From Rathayibacter sp. VKM Ac-2754 (GTDB lineage: Bacteria > Actinomycetota > Actinomycetes > Actinomycetales > Microbacteriaceae): DNA of 39,463 nt. Both the position numbers and the translations under genes were made by a program. Below, piece after piece: positions 22,533 to 30,987 of the stretch (position 1 is its first letter; each line of letters opens with the position of its first letter). The DNA is taken from positions 1 to 39,463 of the forward strand of contig NZ_WUCC01000017.1 of assembly GCF_009807095.1 (NCBI RefSeq). Direction: 5' to 3'. Under the pieces are notes generated by a model. It searched no databases and was not told the origin of the DNA. It was given only the letters and a program-made list of their open reading frames with translations.

Positions 22533-24319
22533 CGGGCCACCCCGCCGTCCCGCTCGACGCGGGGCGGACGGCTCTCGAGGGTCGAGCCGAGGAGGGTTCG
22601 GCTGTACGGGTGCCGCGGCCGGGCGAACAGCTCGTCCACCTGACCGGTCTCGACGATCTGACCCTGCTGCATCACGGAGACGCGGTCGCAGATGTCGGCG
22701 ACGACGCCGAAGTTGTGGGTGACGAGGAGCATGCCCATTCCTCTCTCCTTCTGGAGGTCGCGGAGGAGGTCGAGGACCTCCGCCTGGACGGTGACGTCGA
22801 GTGCGGTGGTCGGCTCATCGGCGACGATGAGCTCGGGATCGCACGAGATCGCTCCGGCGATCAGGACGCGCTGCGCCATGCCTCCGGAGATCTGGTGCGC
22901 GTAGGAGCCGAAGGTGCGCTTCGGATCGGCGATGCCGACGCGGTCGAGCAGGTCGAGCGCGCGGGAGGTGGCGTCGGCGCGGCTCAGTCCGAGTCGGCGG
23001 CGCATCGGGGTGACGAGCTGGTGGCCGACGGTGAAGGAGGGGTCGAGGTTCGACATCGGCTCCTGCGGAACGTACGCGATCGTCGTTCCGCGCAGGGCGA
23101 GCAGGTCGCGATCGGCGATCGTCGTCATCTCGCGTCCTGCGACCTGGACGGAGCCGTCGAGGATGCGGGCCGTGGGCGGCAGGAGGCCGAGGATCGCGAA
23201 GGCGGTCTGCGACTTGCCCGATCCCGACTCGCCGACGAGGCCGACGATCTCGCCGCGCGCGATGCTCAGGTCGACGTCGCTGACGACGATCTTCTCCCCA
23301 CCGCGTCCGTCGGGATAGCCGATCCGCAGACCGCTGACCGAGACGAGGAGGTCCCGATCGGGCACGGTCGGCGCGGAGGAGTCGGGCACGCGGGAGGTGC
23401 GGATCGCCTGGGTGGCGAGGCGCTTCTCCTCGGTCCTCGTCCTGACGGGGGCGGTGTCCTCGAGGGCGTCGCGGAGGGCGTTGGCCAGGAGGCTGAGCGA
23501 GCCGATGGTCAGGCCGATCGCGAGGCCCGGCCAGACGACGTTGAGCGGCGCGCTGTAGATGTTGAGGAAGGCGTCGTTGAGCATCCCGCCCCAGGTCGGC
23601 GACGACGGGTCTCCGAGGCCGAGGAACTCCAGGCCCGCCTGGATGGCGATGCCCGCTCCGACGGTGCTGGCTCCGACGATGATCAGCGGGGCGCGGACAG
23701 CGGCGAGCACGTGCCGGGTCACGATCCGGGTGTCGCTGAGCCCCGAGACGCGGGCGGCGTCGACGTACAGCTCGTTGCGCACCCCCCGGACGACGGTGCG
23801 CACGAGCCGGTAGATGAAGGGGGACACGAGGATGCCGAACGCCGCCATGGCGATGCTCACGTTGGGCCCGAAGACCGCGAAGAGGGCGACGAGCAGGATC
23901 ATCGCGGGGAGAGCCATGATCACGTCGGTGACGAAGTTCAGCGACGAGTCGACCCAGCGTCCGACGTAGCCCGCGAGCAGTCCGCCCGACAGGCCGAGGA
24001 CGAGGGCGACGACGGCCACGATCAGGCCTGCGAGCAGCGTGAGCCTCGCGCCGGCGAGCAGTCGGCTCAGGATGTCGCGGCCGGAGCCGTCGCCACCGAG
24101 GAGGTAGCCGGCGTTCGGTGCGGAGTTCACCTGGTCGAGGTCGGCGAAGGCAGGATCGTTCGGGGTGATCCACGGGGCGAGAAGGGCGCCGAGCACGATC
24201 ACCAGGAGGATGACGGCGGAGATCACACCCAGCGGGTTCCGGACGAAGCGGAGCAGGGCACCCCGCCGCGCGGGGGGCCTGCCGTCGAGGGCGGCTTGCG
24301 GGTCGATCACGGTGGTCAT
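22529..24319 (-). CDS. ABC permease-ATPase fusion (DppC-DppD)
   Basis: 596 residues joining two normally separate subunits. Residues about 1-290 are a DppC-like permease: an N-terminal helix after L-R-F-V-R-N-P-L-G-V, the conserved G-G-D-G-S-G-R-D-I-L-S-R loop, and the cytoplasmic coupling motif E-L-Y-V-D-A-A-R-V-S-G-L. After a linker (T-R-T-E-E-K-R-L-A-T-Q-A) comes a DppD-like ATPase with Walker A G-E-S-G-S-G-K-S-Q, Q-loop Y-V-P-Q-E-P, signature I-S-G-G-M-A-Q-R and Walker B L-I-V-A-D-E-P-T-T-A-L-D. The second Walker A Ser/Thr is Gln. ATG 24319 overlaps the DppB stop as ATGA, and the end overlaps the next ATPase. Such fusions are known in actinobacteria. Confidence 0.9.
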   Translation of the reverse strand: MTTVIDPQAALDGRPPARRGALLRFVRNPLGVISAVILLVIVLGALLAPWITPNDPAFADLDQVNSAPNAGYLLGGDGSGRDILSRLLAGARLTLLAGLIVAVVALVLGLSGGLLAGYVGRWVDSSLNFVTDVIMALPAMILLVALFAVFGPNVSIAMAAFGILVSPFIYRLVRTVVRGVRNELYVDAARVSGLSDTRIVTRHVLAAVRAPLIIVGASTVGAGIAIQAGLEFLGLGDPSSPTWGGMLNDAFLNIYSAPLNVVWPGLAIGLTIGSLSLLANALRDALEDTAPVRTRTEEKRLATQAIRTSRVPDSSAPTVPDRDLLVSVSGLRIGYPDGRGGEKIVVSDVDLSIARGEIVGLVGESGSGKSQTAFAILGLLPPTARILDGSVQVAGREMTTIADRDLLALRGTTIAYVPQEPMSNLDPSFTVGHQLVTPMRRRLGLSRADATSRALDLLDRVGIADPKRTFGSYAHQISGGMAQRVLIAGAISCDPELIVADEPTTALDVTVQAEVLDLLRDLQKERGMGMLLVTHNFGVVADICDRVSVMQQGQIVETGQVDELFARPRHPYSRTLLGSTLESRPPRVERDGGVAR

Positions 24320-25254
24320 CGTGCACGCACCTTCGGGTTGAGCCAGGCGTTGGCCAGGTCGATGAGCAGGTAGATCAGGACGACGAGGACCACCACGACG
24401 AGGACGACGCCCATGATGATCGGGACGTCTCCCTGGAGGGCGGCCGAGACCGTCAGGCTCCCGAGCCCGGGGAGGGCGAAGACCTTCTCGATCACGACCG
24501 CTCCGCCGATGAGGCCGATGAACTGCAGCCCGAGCAGCGTCAGCCAGGGGGCGGCCGCGTTCCGCAGCGCGTGGACGTAGAGGATCTCGCGACGCGACAG
24601 ACCGCGGGACTGCAGGGTGCGGATGTAGTCCTGCCGCAGGACGTCGATCATCGAGCTGCGGACGATCGAGGCGACCGAGAGTCCACCGAAGGCGAGCGAG
24701 ACGATCGGGAGGATGAGCCCGAGCAGCCACAGGCCCGGGTCGTCCTCGAAGCGGGTGTAACCGGTGGCGGGGAAGAGGGGGACGGTGATCGCGAAGGCGA
24801 TCACGAGGACGAGGGCGAGCCAGAAGTTCGGGATGGCGTTGGCGATCACGTTGAAGACCTGGACGGCGCGGTCGATCCAGCCGCGGCGGACGGCCGCGAG
24901 CACTCCGAGCAGTGCAGAGAAGAGGGCGACGACGAGGACCGCTCCGATCACGACCGACAGGGTGACGGGGACGCGGTTGGCGAGGGCGTCGGTGACCGGC
25001 TGGTTGTTGTAGAAGGAGCTGCCGAGGTCGCCCGTGAGGGCGCCGCCGAGCCAGTCGGCGTACTGCTGCCAGAGGGGCAGGTTCAGCCCGAGCTCCTCGG
25101 TGCGCTGGCGGACGGACTCCTCGGTTGCGGTCTGGCCGAGGATGTTGCGGGCGATGTCCGCTCCGCTGGAGTAGACGAGGAAGAAGGTCACGACGGAGAC
25201 CGACAGGATGAGGAGGATCGCTGCGATCAGCCGGCGCGCGAGGAAAGCGACCAT
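24316..25254 (-). CDS. ABC transporter permease (DppB/OppB type)
   Basis: 312 residues with six membrane helices. The N-terminus F-L-A-R-R-L-I-A-A-I-L-L-I-L-S-V-S-V-V-T-F-F has the family's typical first helix. A periplasmic region contains L-G-L-N-L-P-L-W-Q-Q-Y and G-D-L-G-S-S-F. The coupling motif near residues 208-230 includes D-Y-I-R-T-L-Q-S-R-G-L-S, the OppB-type EAA loop. It ends A-W-L-N-P-K-V-R. It is the first membrane subunit of the operon, separated from the binding-protein gene by a strong hairpin, and its stop overlaps the next start. Confidence 0.9.
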   Translation of the reverse strand: MVAFLARRLIAAILLILSVSVVTFFLVYSSGADIARNILGQTATEESVRQRTEELGLNLPLWQQYADWLGGALTGDLGSSFYNNQPVTDALANRVPVTLSVVIGAVLVVALFSALLGVLAAVRRGWIDRAVQVFNVIANAIPNFWLALVLVIAFAITVPLFPATGYTRFEDDPGLWLLGLILPIVSLAFGGLSVASIVRSSMIDVLRQDYIRTLQSRGLSRREILYVHALRNAAAPWLTLLGLQFIGLIGGAVVIEKVFALPGLGSLTVSAALQGDVPIIMGVVLVVVVLVVLIYLLIDLANAWLNPKVRAR

Positions 25255-25278
25255 GGTGTGACTCGATTCGGTTCGCGC

Positions 25279-25306
25279 GCCCGGGGCCGGCGAACCGGCC
25301 CCGGGC
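25279..25306 (-). terminator. intercistronic hairpin after the binding-protein gene
   Basis: GCCCGGGGCCGG (25279-25290) and its exact complement (25295-25306) make a perfect 12-bp stem with a 4-base loop. It lies between the stop of the binding-protein gene and the permease start. It probably works as a partial terminator or 3' stabiliser, giving more binding protein than permease. Confidence 0.7.
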
Positions 25307-25315
25307 GACGAGCGG

Positions 25316-26842
25316 TCAGGATGCGGGGGCGAAGCTGCCGATCAGCGGCGCGACCGAGCCGAACAGGCGCTCGGTGGTGGTGTCCTTCGAGGTGACGTAG
25401 AAGCTGTCGACCTTGTACCAGGGGGCGACCCAGGCGTTGTCGGTGACGTAGCGGTTGGCCGCCTGGTAGGCGCTCACCTGCTCCGCGTCGCTCGTGCTGC
25501 GGATCTGCTCGACGATGCTCTCGAGCTCCGGAGTGCTCGTGTGGAACGGGTTGAAGAAGCCGTCGGGCAGGACCGTGGTGAGGTTGTCCCACGAGTCGGC
25601 TCCTCCGCCGACGCTCGCGATCTGGAGGGTGAACCGCGGGTTCGCGAACTCCTGGAAGAGGTTCGCCGGGTTGATCGGCACGTAGGTCACGGTGATCCCG
25701 ATGGCCGCGAGGTACTTCTGCACGATCGGCTGGTACTTCGCGCGGAAGCTGAAGTCCGCCATCTCGACCGCGAAGCCGTCGGGGTAGCCGGCCTCCGCGA
25801 GCAGCTCCTTCGCGCGATCGGGATCGTAGGGGTAGGTCCCCTCGATCGCCGGGTCGTACGCGGCGGTGCCCTCCGACCACATCTGCTCGGTGACGGTGCC
25901 CGCTCCCCCGTCGATGCTGTCGAGGATCGCCTGGCGGTCGAACGCCATCGCGATCGCCTGGCGGACCCGGACGTCGGCGAGGGCCGGCTGGGTGGTGCCG
26001 TCGCGGTCGGCGATGTTGATGCCGACCCAGTCGACCGGATCCGAGTAGAGGGCGAACCGCGCGTCGTCGAAGCCGGTGGAGGTGGCCTGGTCGATCCAGG
26101 CGCCGTCCGCCTGGCCGGACTTCACCGCGTTCACGCGGGCAGTCACGTCGGCGATGACGGTGAGGGTGATCCTCTCGTAGGGCCAGGCCTCGGCGTCCCA
26201 GTAGTCGGGGTTCTTCGCGTAGACGAAGCTGGAGCCCACCGTGGTGGCTGCGGTGTCGAGCGTGTAGGGGCCGGAGCCGACGGGATTCAGTGCGATGTCG
26301 GCGTTCTCGAGCGCGTCGGGTGCACCGATCGCTCCGGCGCTGAAGGCGAGGTTCGTCAGGAGGAAGGGGTCCGGCTGGGCGAGCGTGAACACGACCTCGG
26401 TGGGGCTGACCACCTCGACCTCGGAGATGGACGCCGATCGCCACTTGTCGGCGCCGGATCCTGCGGCGGCGTGCTCGATGTTGGCCTTGACCGCCTCGGC
26501 GTCGAACGCCGATCCGTCGGTGAAGGTGACGTCGTCGCGCAGCTCGAGCGTCAGCTCGGTGTTGGTCTCGTCGTAGGTCCAGCTGGTCGCGAGCCCGGGG
26601 CTCAGCGTGCCGTCCGGCTCCGAGGTCAGGAGCGTGTCGTAGACGGGCATCCAGTACTGCGGAGCCTCGCCGCCGGTGGTCAGCTCGCCCGGGTCGAACG
26701 ACTGGAAGTCGAAGGAGGTGGCGAGGGTGAGGTCGGTGGGGGCGGCGCTGCCGCCGCCTCCACCGGGCGCGCATCCGGTGAGGGCGAGCGCGGCGACGGC
26801 GGCGATCACTCCGAGTCGGATCGAGCGTGTACGGATCGTCAT
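25316..26842 (-). CDS. ABC substrate-binding lipoprotein, SBP family 5
   Basis: 508 residues. The signal peptide of about 23 residues ends in the lipobox L-T-G-C with lipid-anchored Cys24, followed by a glycine-rich linker. The family-5 features are present: F-D-F-Q-S-F-D-P, M-P-V-Y-D-T-L-L, L-S-P-G-L-A-T-S-W-T-Y, T-F-T-D-G-S-A-F-D-A-E-A-V-K, G-S-G-P-Y-T-L, and V-R-Q-A-I-A-M-A-F-D-R. AAGGAG stands seven bases before ATG 26842. Family 5 proteins bind peptides, glutathione, nickel chelates or oligosaccharides. The position between a beta-galactosidase-like gene and permeases suggests an oligosaccharide or glycoconjugate, but ligand residues cannot be judged here. Confidence 0.9.
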   Translation of the reverse strand: MTIRTRSIRLGVIAAVAALALTGCAPGGGGGSAAPTDLTLATSFDFQSFDPGELTTGGEAPQYWMPVYDTLLTSEPDGTLSPGLATSWTYDETNTELTLELRDDVTFTDGSAFDAEAVKANIEHAAAGSGADKWRSASISEVEVVSPTEVVFTLAQPDPFLLTNLAFSAGAIGAPDALENADIALNPVGSGPYTLDTAATTVGSSFVYAKNPDYWDAEAWPYERITLTVIADVTARVNAVKSGQADGAWIDQATSTGFDDARFALYSDPVDWVGINIADRDGTTQPALADVRVRQAIAMAFDRQAILDSIDGGAGTVTEQMWSEGTAAYDPAIEGTYPYDPDRAKELLAEAGYPDGFAVEMADFSFRAKYQPIVQKYLAAIGITVTYVPINPANLFQEFANPRFTLQIASVGGGADSWDNLTTVLPDGFFNPFHTSTPELESIVEQIRSTSDAEQVSAYQAANRYVTDNAWVAPWYKVDSFYVTSKDTTTERLFGSVAPLIGSFAPAS

Positions 26843-27010
26843 TGATGTACTCCTTGGTGCGAGGTGGGGGTGAGGGGCGTCGGTGGGACCGTGTCCAGCC
26901 CTCGTGCGGGCACGGCGAACGTCGCTCGGAGTCCGGAGGGGGTGACCGGACCTCGGTGGACGGGGTGGATCGTCGTCCCGGTCGAGGGACGGACGCTGTC
27001 GGGAGCGGGG

Positions 27011-28690
27011 CTACACGGCCCGGTGGCGGAGGAGACGGACGCGGGAGCCGCCGAGGGCGCCCATCGGCACGAGGCGCATGTGCTCGTCACCGTTGAGGAT
27101 GCGCCCGTCGACCCACTCGCCGTCCTCCTGGCGGAGTTCGCGCACGCGGTCGATCTCGACGACGTCCACGGCATGGGCGAAGTCGACGGTGAAGCCGGTC
27201 CCGAGGAGGAGGAACTCGTCGTCGGCGATCTGCAGGATCGCTCCGAACGCGCGGTCGTCGGCGGGGTCGGGGCCGAAGGGTCCGCTGGTGCTCTCGAGCT
27301 CGAGCTCGGGCCGGATCGCCGGTCGGGCGACTCCCGCGTCCAGCAGCACCCGGGAGAAGAGCTCACCGGTGTCGTGCACCGTGACGGTGTAGTCGCCGAA
27401 GCTCAGCACCTGCGCTTCCGCGCCCTCGATGAGGACCGCGCGGATGCGGCCGGTCGCCTGCGCCTCGACGATCGCGTCGGTCTGGCTGACGAGGAGCGTC
27501 GATGCCGTGAAGTACTGGTTGCGCGGGCGGCCGTCCTCGACGCCGAACGCGCAGTAGCCGAGCCCGTTGTAGCGGGCGAGGGTCAGGAAGAGATCTGCGG
27601 CCCGGAAACGCGCCTCCGGGATGAACAGCGCACGCCCGTCGCGGGAGTACTCCCGCATCACCGGCTCCGAGTCCTGCACGTAGATGTCCGGCGAGACGAT
27701 GTCGATCGACGTAGCGAGAGCCTCCCAGACGGGGATCATCACGGAGGTCGGCCCCCCACTGGGGTACTGCCCCGCGAGCGACTGGCCGGGCTGCGGGCCG
27801 AGCCAGGCGTTCACGAGCGTCGGGAGCGGCAGGATCGCCTTGCCGGCAGCGGCGAGCTCCTCGATGTAGGTCGAGAAGCCCCAGCTCATGAAGAGCTCGT
27901 CCGAGGAGTTGTCCTCGCCGAACACCTCCGCCCATGAACCGGTGCGCTGCGCGACCCGCGCGGCGAGCCGGCTGCCTGCGAACTCGGGATGGGCGAGCAG
28001 GGTGTCGACGACCGCAGCCGGCACGTCCGCCTCCCAGGCCGCTCGGGCGATCGCGCTGCGGTCCCGGCCGCCGCCGAGGAGCCCGACCTCGTTCTCGACC
28101 TGCACCATGACCACCGTGTGATCCGAGTCGTTCAGGCGCAGGTGCTCCATCAGCGCGGCGTAGGCGGCGGCGTCGGCGCTGCACAGCTCCGGCGAGAAGA
28201 CCGACAGCTCGGGCTTGGGCATCGAGCCGGCGTAGCCGAAGGGAACGGCCATCTCCGAGGGCGCCGTGCGGGCCCGGGGGAAGCGCTCGACGTCGGCCCG
28301 CACCCAGGTCGGCGCGTAGGTCGACCGCGCGTTCTTGAACGCGCCGAACCAGATCAGGACGATCCTCAGCCCGTGCTCCCGAGCGACAGCGAGCGTCGCC
28401 GACACCGAGGAGAAGTCGAACTCGCCCTCGCGCGGCTCGACCTCCTCCCAGGTCGCCGTCGCGACGATCGTGGTCACTCCGGACTCCCGCAGGCGTCGGC
28501 AGGCCCGGTCGAGGTACACCGGGTCGGACGCGGTCGAGTTGTGCAGCTCGCCGCCGATGGCCAGGTACGGGGCGCCGTCGACGACCAGGCGCACGGCCTC
28601 GCCGACCCGCTCGAGATGGGGCAGGCCGGCCGGGATCGCGGCGTCGTCCGAGTCGGAGCGCCGGCGAGTCGGGAGCGGAGTGAACGTCAT
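27011..28690 (-). CDS. beta-galactosidase-like glycoside hydrolase (DUF5597 type)
   Basis: 559 residues. The first 400 are a GH-A TIM barrel of the GH35/DUF5597 kind: G-G-E-L-H-N-S-T, then Y-L-D-R-A-C-R-R-L-R-E-S-G-V-T-T-I-V and W-E-E-V-E-P-R-E-G-E-F-D-F. The acid/base glutamate is in V-Q-V-E-N-E-V-G, and the likely nucleophile is in F-I-P-E-A-R-F. The C-terminal 150 residues are a beta-sandwich like DUF5597. No signal peptide is seen, so it should act on imported oligosaccharides in the cytoplasm, matching the transporter genes on both sides. ATG 28690 has AGAAGG nine bases upstream. A 21-bp box and a TAGTGT -10 lie upstream. Exact sugar linkage is unknown. Confidence 0.83.
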   Translation of the reverse strand: MTFTPLPTRRRSDSDDAAIPAGLPHLERVGEAVRLVVDGAPYLAIGGELHNSTASDPVYLDRACRRLRESGVTTIVATATWEEVEPREGEFDFSSVSATLAVAREHGLRIVLIWFGAFKNARSTYAPTWVRADVERFPRARTAPSEMAVPFGYAGSMPKPELSVFSPELCSADAAAYAALMEHLRLNDSDHTVVMVQVENEVGLLGGGRDRSAIARAAWEADVPAAVVDTLLAHPEFAGSRLAARVAQRTGSWAEVFGEDNSSDELFMSWGFSTYIEELAAAGKAILPLPTLVNAWLGPQPGQSLAGQYPSGGPTSVMIPVWEALATSIDIVSPDIYVQDSEPVMREYSRDGRALFIPEARFRAADLFLTLARYNGLGYCAFGVEDGRPRNQYFTASTLLVSQTDAIVEAQATGRIRAVLIEGAEAQVLSFGDYTVTVHDTGELFSRVLLDAGVARPAIRPELELESTSGPFGPDPADDRAFGAILQIADDEFLLLGTGFTVDFAHAVDVVEIDRVRELRQEDGEWVDGRILNGDEHMRLVPMGALGGSRVRLLRHRAV

Positions 28691-28814
28691 GGAGGGATGC
28701 CTTCTCGTCGAACGGAGGGAGAGCGCCGTCGACGTCAGAGGAATCACGACGTCATCGGGTCATTCTCGGTAGAGCCGTCGCCCTCGCGGTGGCGGTGGGG
28801 CGGCGGTGATCAGG

Positions 28815-28861
28815 ACACTAATGCACCCGGAGCCAAAAAGCGAACACCTGATACATTTCGG
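28815..28861 (-). promoter_or_regulatory. promoter and 21-bp operator box of the hydrolase gene
   Basis: On the minus strand TAGTGT (28815-28820) is a -10 candidate. The AT-rich box read on the plus strand as CGAACACCTGATACATTTCGG (28841-28861, 21 bases, 16 shared with the box at 30840-30860) adjoins the -35 position. Boxes at two related promoters suggest one regulator, most likely the TetR protein whose gene ends at 28905. Confidence 0.55.
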
Positions 28862-28904
28862 TTCGGTCTCGGTCGTCCCCTCGCCGCAGCCCCGGTGCAG
28901 ACGG

Positions 28905-29537
28905 TCAGGCCGAGGGCACGAGAGCTGTCACGCAGTGGCCGAAGACGGCGAGAGCATCGGCCTGGGGGTCGAGAAGGCACAGCAGGCGCACCCCGCCCCA
29001 GGCAGCGAGGACACTCGCCGCAGCGAGATCCGCAGGGCAGGAGGGGTCGATCCGGCCGCGCTCCTGATCCCGACGGATGCCCGCCGCCAGACGCTGCCGG
29101 GTCGCCGCTTCCCGGACGCTGAGCCACTGATGGGCCGCGTGCACGGGAACGGCCGCCTCGACGCCGAGTACTGCGATCAGCTTCAGCACCTCGCGCCGGC
29201 CGGCCGCGCACTCGGCGAGACGGAGCACCGCCACGGCGAAGCCGTGGGCCTCGAGGTCGTGCTCGAACCGGTCGGGAACCTCGCTCTCGACGTGCGCGAG
29301 AACCGCGTGCAGCAGGCTCTCCTTGCCGCCGAAATGATGCATGACTCCCGCGACGCTGAGCGAGAGTGCGCTCGCGATCCGCGCGACGGAACCGCCGGCG
29401 TACCCGTGGTCCCCGAACTCGACGATCGCCGCTTCGAGGATCTGCCGACGCCGCCGCTCGCTCTTCGCATAGGGACCCCTGCCGCCGTCCCGCGGAGCAG
29501 GCGCAGCCGCCGCGACCGTGCCCGTCGACGGCGTCAC
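28905..29537 (-). CDS. TetR-family transcriptional regulator
   Basis: 210 residues. An Ala/Pro-rich start is followed by G-P-Y-A-K and the helix-turn-helix: R-R-R-Q-I-L-E-A-A-I-V-E-F-G-D-H-G-Y-A-G-G-S, then I-A-S-A-L-S-L-S-V-A-G-V-M-H-H-F-G-G-K-E. The ligand domain has A-H-Q-W-L-S-V-R and R-R-D-Q-E-R-G-R-I-D-P. It is a full-length paralogue of the TetR at 20974-21594. GTG 29537 overlaps the MFS stop as GTGA (29537-29534), so the two are co-translated. It probably represses its own operon and the hydrolase gene through the shared box; this is inference. Confidence 0.87.
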   Translation of the reverse strand: MTPSTGTVAAAAPAPRDGGRGPYAKSERRRRQILEAAIVEFGDHGYAGGSVARIASALSLSVAGVMHHFGGKESLLHAVLAHVESEVPDRFEHDLEAHGFAVAVLRLAECAAGRREVLKLIAVLGVEAAVPVHAAHQWLSVREAATRQRLAAGIRRDQERGRIDPSCPADLAAASVLAAWGGVRLLCLLDPQADALAVFGHCVTALVPSA

Positions 29538-30781
29538 CGCACCCGGCGGATGGGGATCAGCGCGAGCCCGGCGAGCACCGCGAGGATCACGGCGATGATG
29601 AAGACCGGCTGGAATCCGGCACTGGACACGATCACGCCCGCGACGATCGGAGCGATGATCTGCGGTCCCGTGTTGGCGATGTTCAGGATGCCCATGTCCT
29701 TGCCGCGGTTCTCGGCGCTGGGCAGCACCTCGGCGAGCAGGGCCTGGTCGACGGCGATGTACATCCCGTAGGCGAACCCGCCCACGGCGAGGAACGCGTA
29801 GAACGCCCAGACGTCGGCGACGAAGACGAGCGGCAGCTCGGCGACGGCGAACACGAGGGAGGCCGCGATCACGATGGGCTTGCGGCGCTTGATCCGGTCC
29901 GAGAGCGGCCCCGACACGAGCGTCGCGATCCCGGACGAGACGGCCATCACGATGCCGCCGATCGCGATGACCCCTCCGGCCGCGGCGAGGTCGATCCCGA
30001 TGTAGTCGGTGAGGACGAACAGCTGGTAGAGCAGCACCATCATGAACGAGAGCAGCAGGAGGAAGCGCCCGACGAGGGCGAGGAGGAAGTCGCGGTCCTT
30101 CGGCGGAACGAAGCTGCGCAGGAGCAGTCCGACCGAGAACGCCTCGCGCGGCTCGCTCCGGTTGTCGGGCTCTCTCGAGAAGGCGACGAAGACGACCATG
30201 GCCACGGCGATGAGCCAGGGCAGCCACCGCAGGCCGTCGCGCGGCATCGTGATGTAGGCGCCGCCGACGATCGCGCCCAGGCTCTGAGCCAGCAGCTGCC
30301 CGAGGCCGATCAGCGTCGACGCCTTGCCGAGATCCTGCACACCGACCCGCTCCGGGAGAACGGCGAAGAGCGGAGCGAGCACGACCGCGAGACCGATCTG
30401 GATCACCACCCACAGCACCACGAGCAGTCCGAAGTCGCTGGTGAACGACATCGCCGTCGAGGCCGCTCCGAGGAGGACGCCGCCGCTGACGATCCAGGGG
30501 TTCCGTCGGCCGAAGCGCGACCGGGTGCGGTCCGAGAGGGTGCCGAAGACGACGGTCGCCAGCATGCTCGCGACCGAGCCGGCCGCGGCGAGCGTCGCGA
30601 AGAGGGCGATCTTGCGATCGGGGTCGATCTCCGTCATCAGCGCCGGGATCAGCGCGTTCACCGCACTGAAGGGGAGCATCCACCCGGCATGGGCGAGGAA
30701 GAGGAGCGGACCGAGCCTGCCGAGTCCGGACCGCCCTGCGGTCGTCGTCGAGTGGTCCGTCGTCCGGGTGGCCGATGTCAT
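29534..30781 (-). CDS. MFS transporter, sugar (GPH-like) type
   Basis: 415 residues with about 12 membrane segments. Loop 2-3 has G-T-L-S-D-R-T-R-S-R-F-G-R-R-N-P-W-I, and its mirror in the second half is G-P-L-S-D-R-I-K-R-R-K-P. The R-x-G-R-R-x-P-W-I signature is characteristic of the glycoside-pentoside-hexuronide group and related sucrose/maltose carriers. ATG 30781 is chosen because GAAGGAG lies seven bases upstream; GTG 30799 overlaps that site. It is in an operon with the TetR gene, next to a beta-galactosidase-like gene, so uptake of a glycoside is likely. Confidence 0.85.
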   Translation of the reverse strand: MTSATRTTDHSTTTAGRSGLGRLGPLLFLAHAGWMLPFSAVNALIPALMTEIDPDRKIALFATLAAAGSVASMLATVVFGTLSDRTRSRFGRRNPWIVSGGVLLGAASTAMSFTSDFGLLVVLWVVIQIGLAVVLAPLFAVLPERVGVQDLGKASTLIGLGQLLAQSLGAIVGGAYITMPRDGLRWLPWLIAVAMVVFVAFSREPDNRSEPREAFSVGLLLRSFVPPKDRDFLLALVGRFLLLLSFMMVLLYQLFVLTDYIGIDLAAAGGVIAIGGIVMAVSSGIATLVSGPLSDRIKRRKPIVIAASLVFAVAELPLVFVADVWAFYAFLAVGGFAYGMYIAVDQALLAEVLPSAENRGKDMGILNIANTGPQIIAPIVAGVIVSSAGFQPVFIIAVILAVLAGLALIPIRRVR

Positions 30782-30823
30782 CGTGATGCTCCTTCGCACG
30801 CGTCGTGTCTTCGAGACGAGACG

Positions 30824-30860
30824 ACGCTAACGCAGAAATAGATCACTTGCTACATTTTGG
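30824..30860 (-). promoter_or_regulatory. promoter and 21-bp operator box of the MFS-tetR operon
   Basis: On the minus strand TAGCGT (30824-30829) is the -10. The box read on the plus strand as AGATCACTTGCTACATTTTGG (30840-30860) covers the -35 position. 16 of 21 positions match the box at 28841-28861, with identical spacing style to the -10. Confidence 0.55.
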
Positions 30861-30987
30861 GAGGCTCCCACCGCGGACTCGAGGATCGGAGTGGACCTGA
30901 GCCCGCGCTCGACGGACACGACCAGTCGCGGCGCGAGCCGGCGGCACGGACGTCTCGTGGACGACCGCTCCCTCCAGCGCCTCGTGC

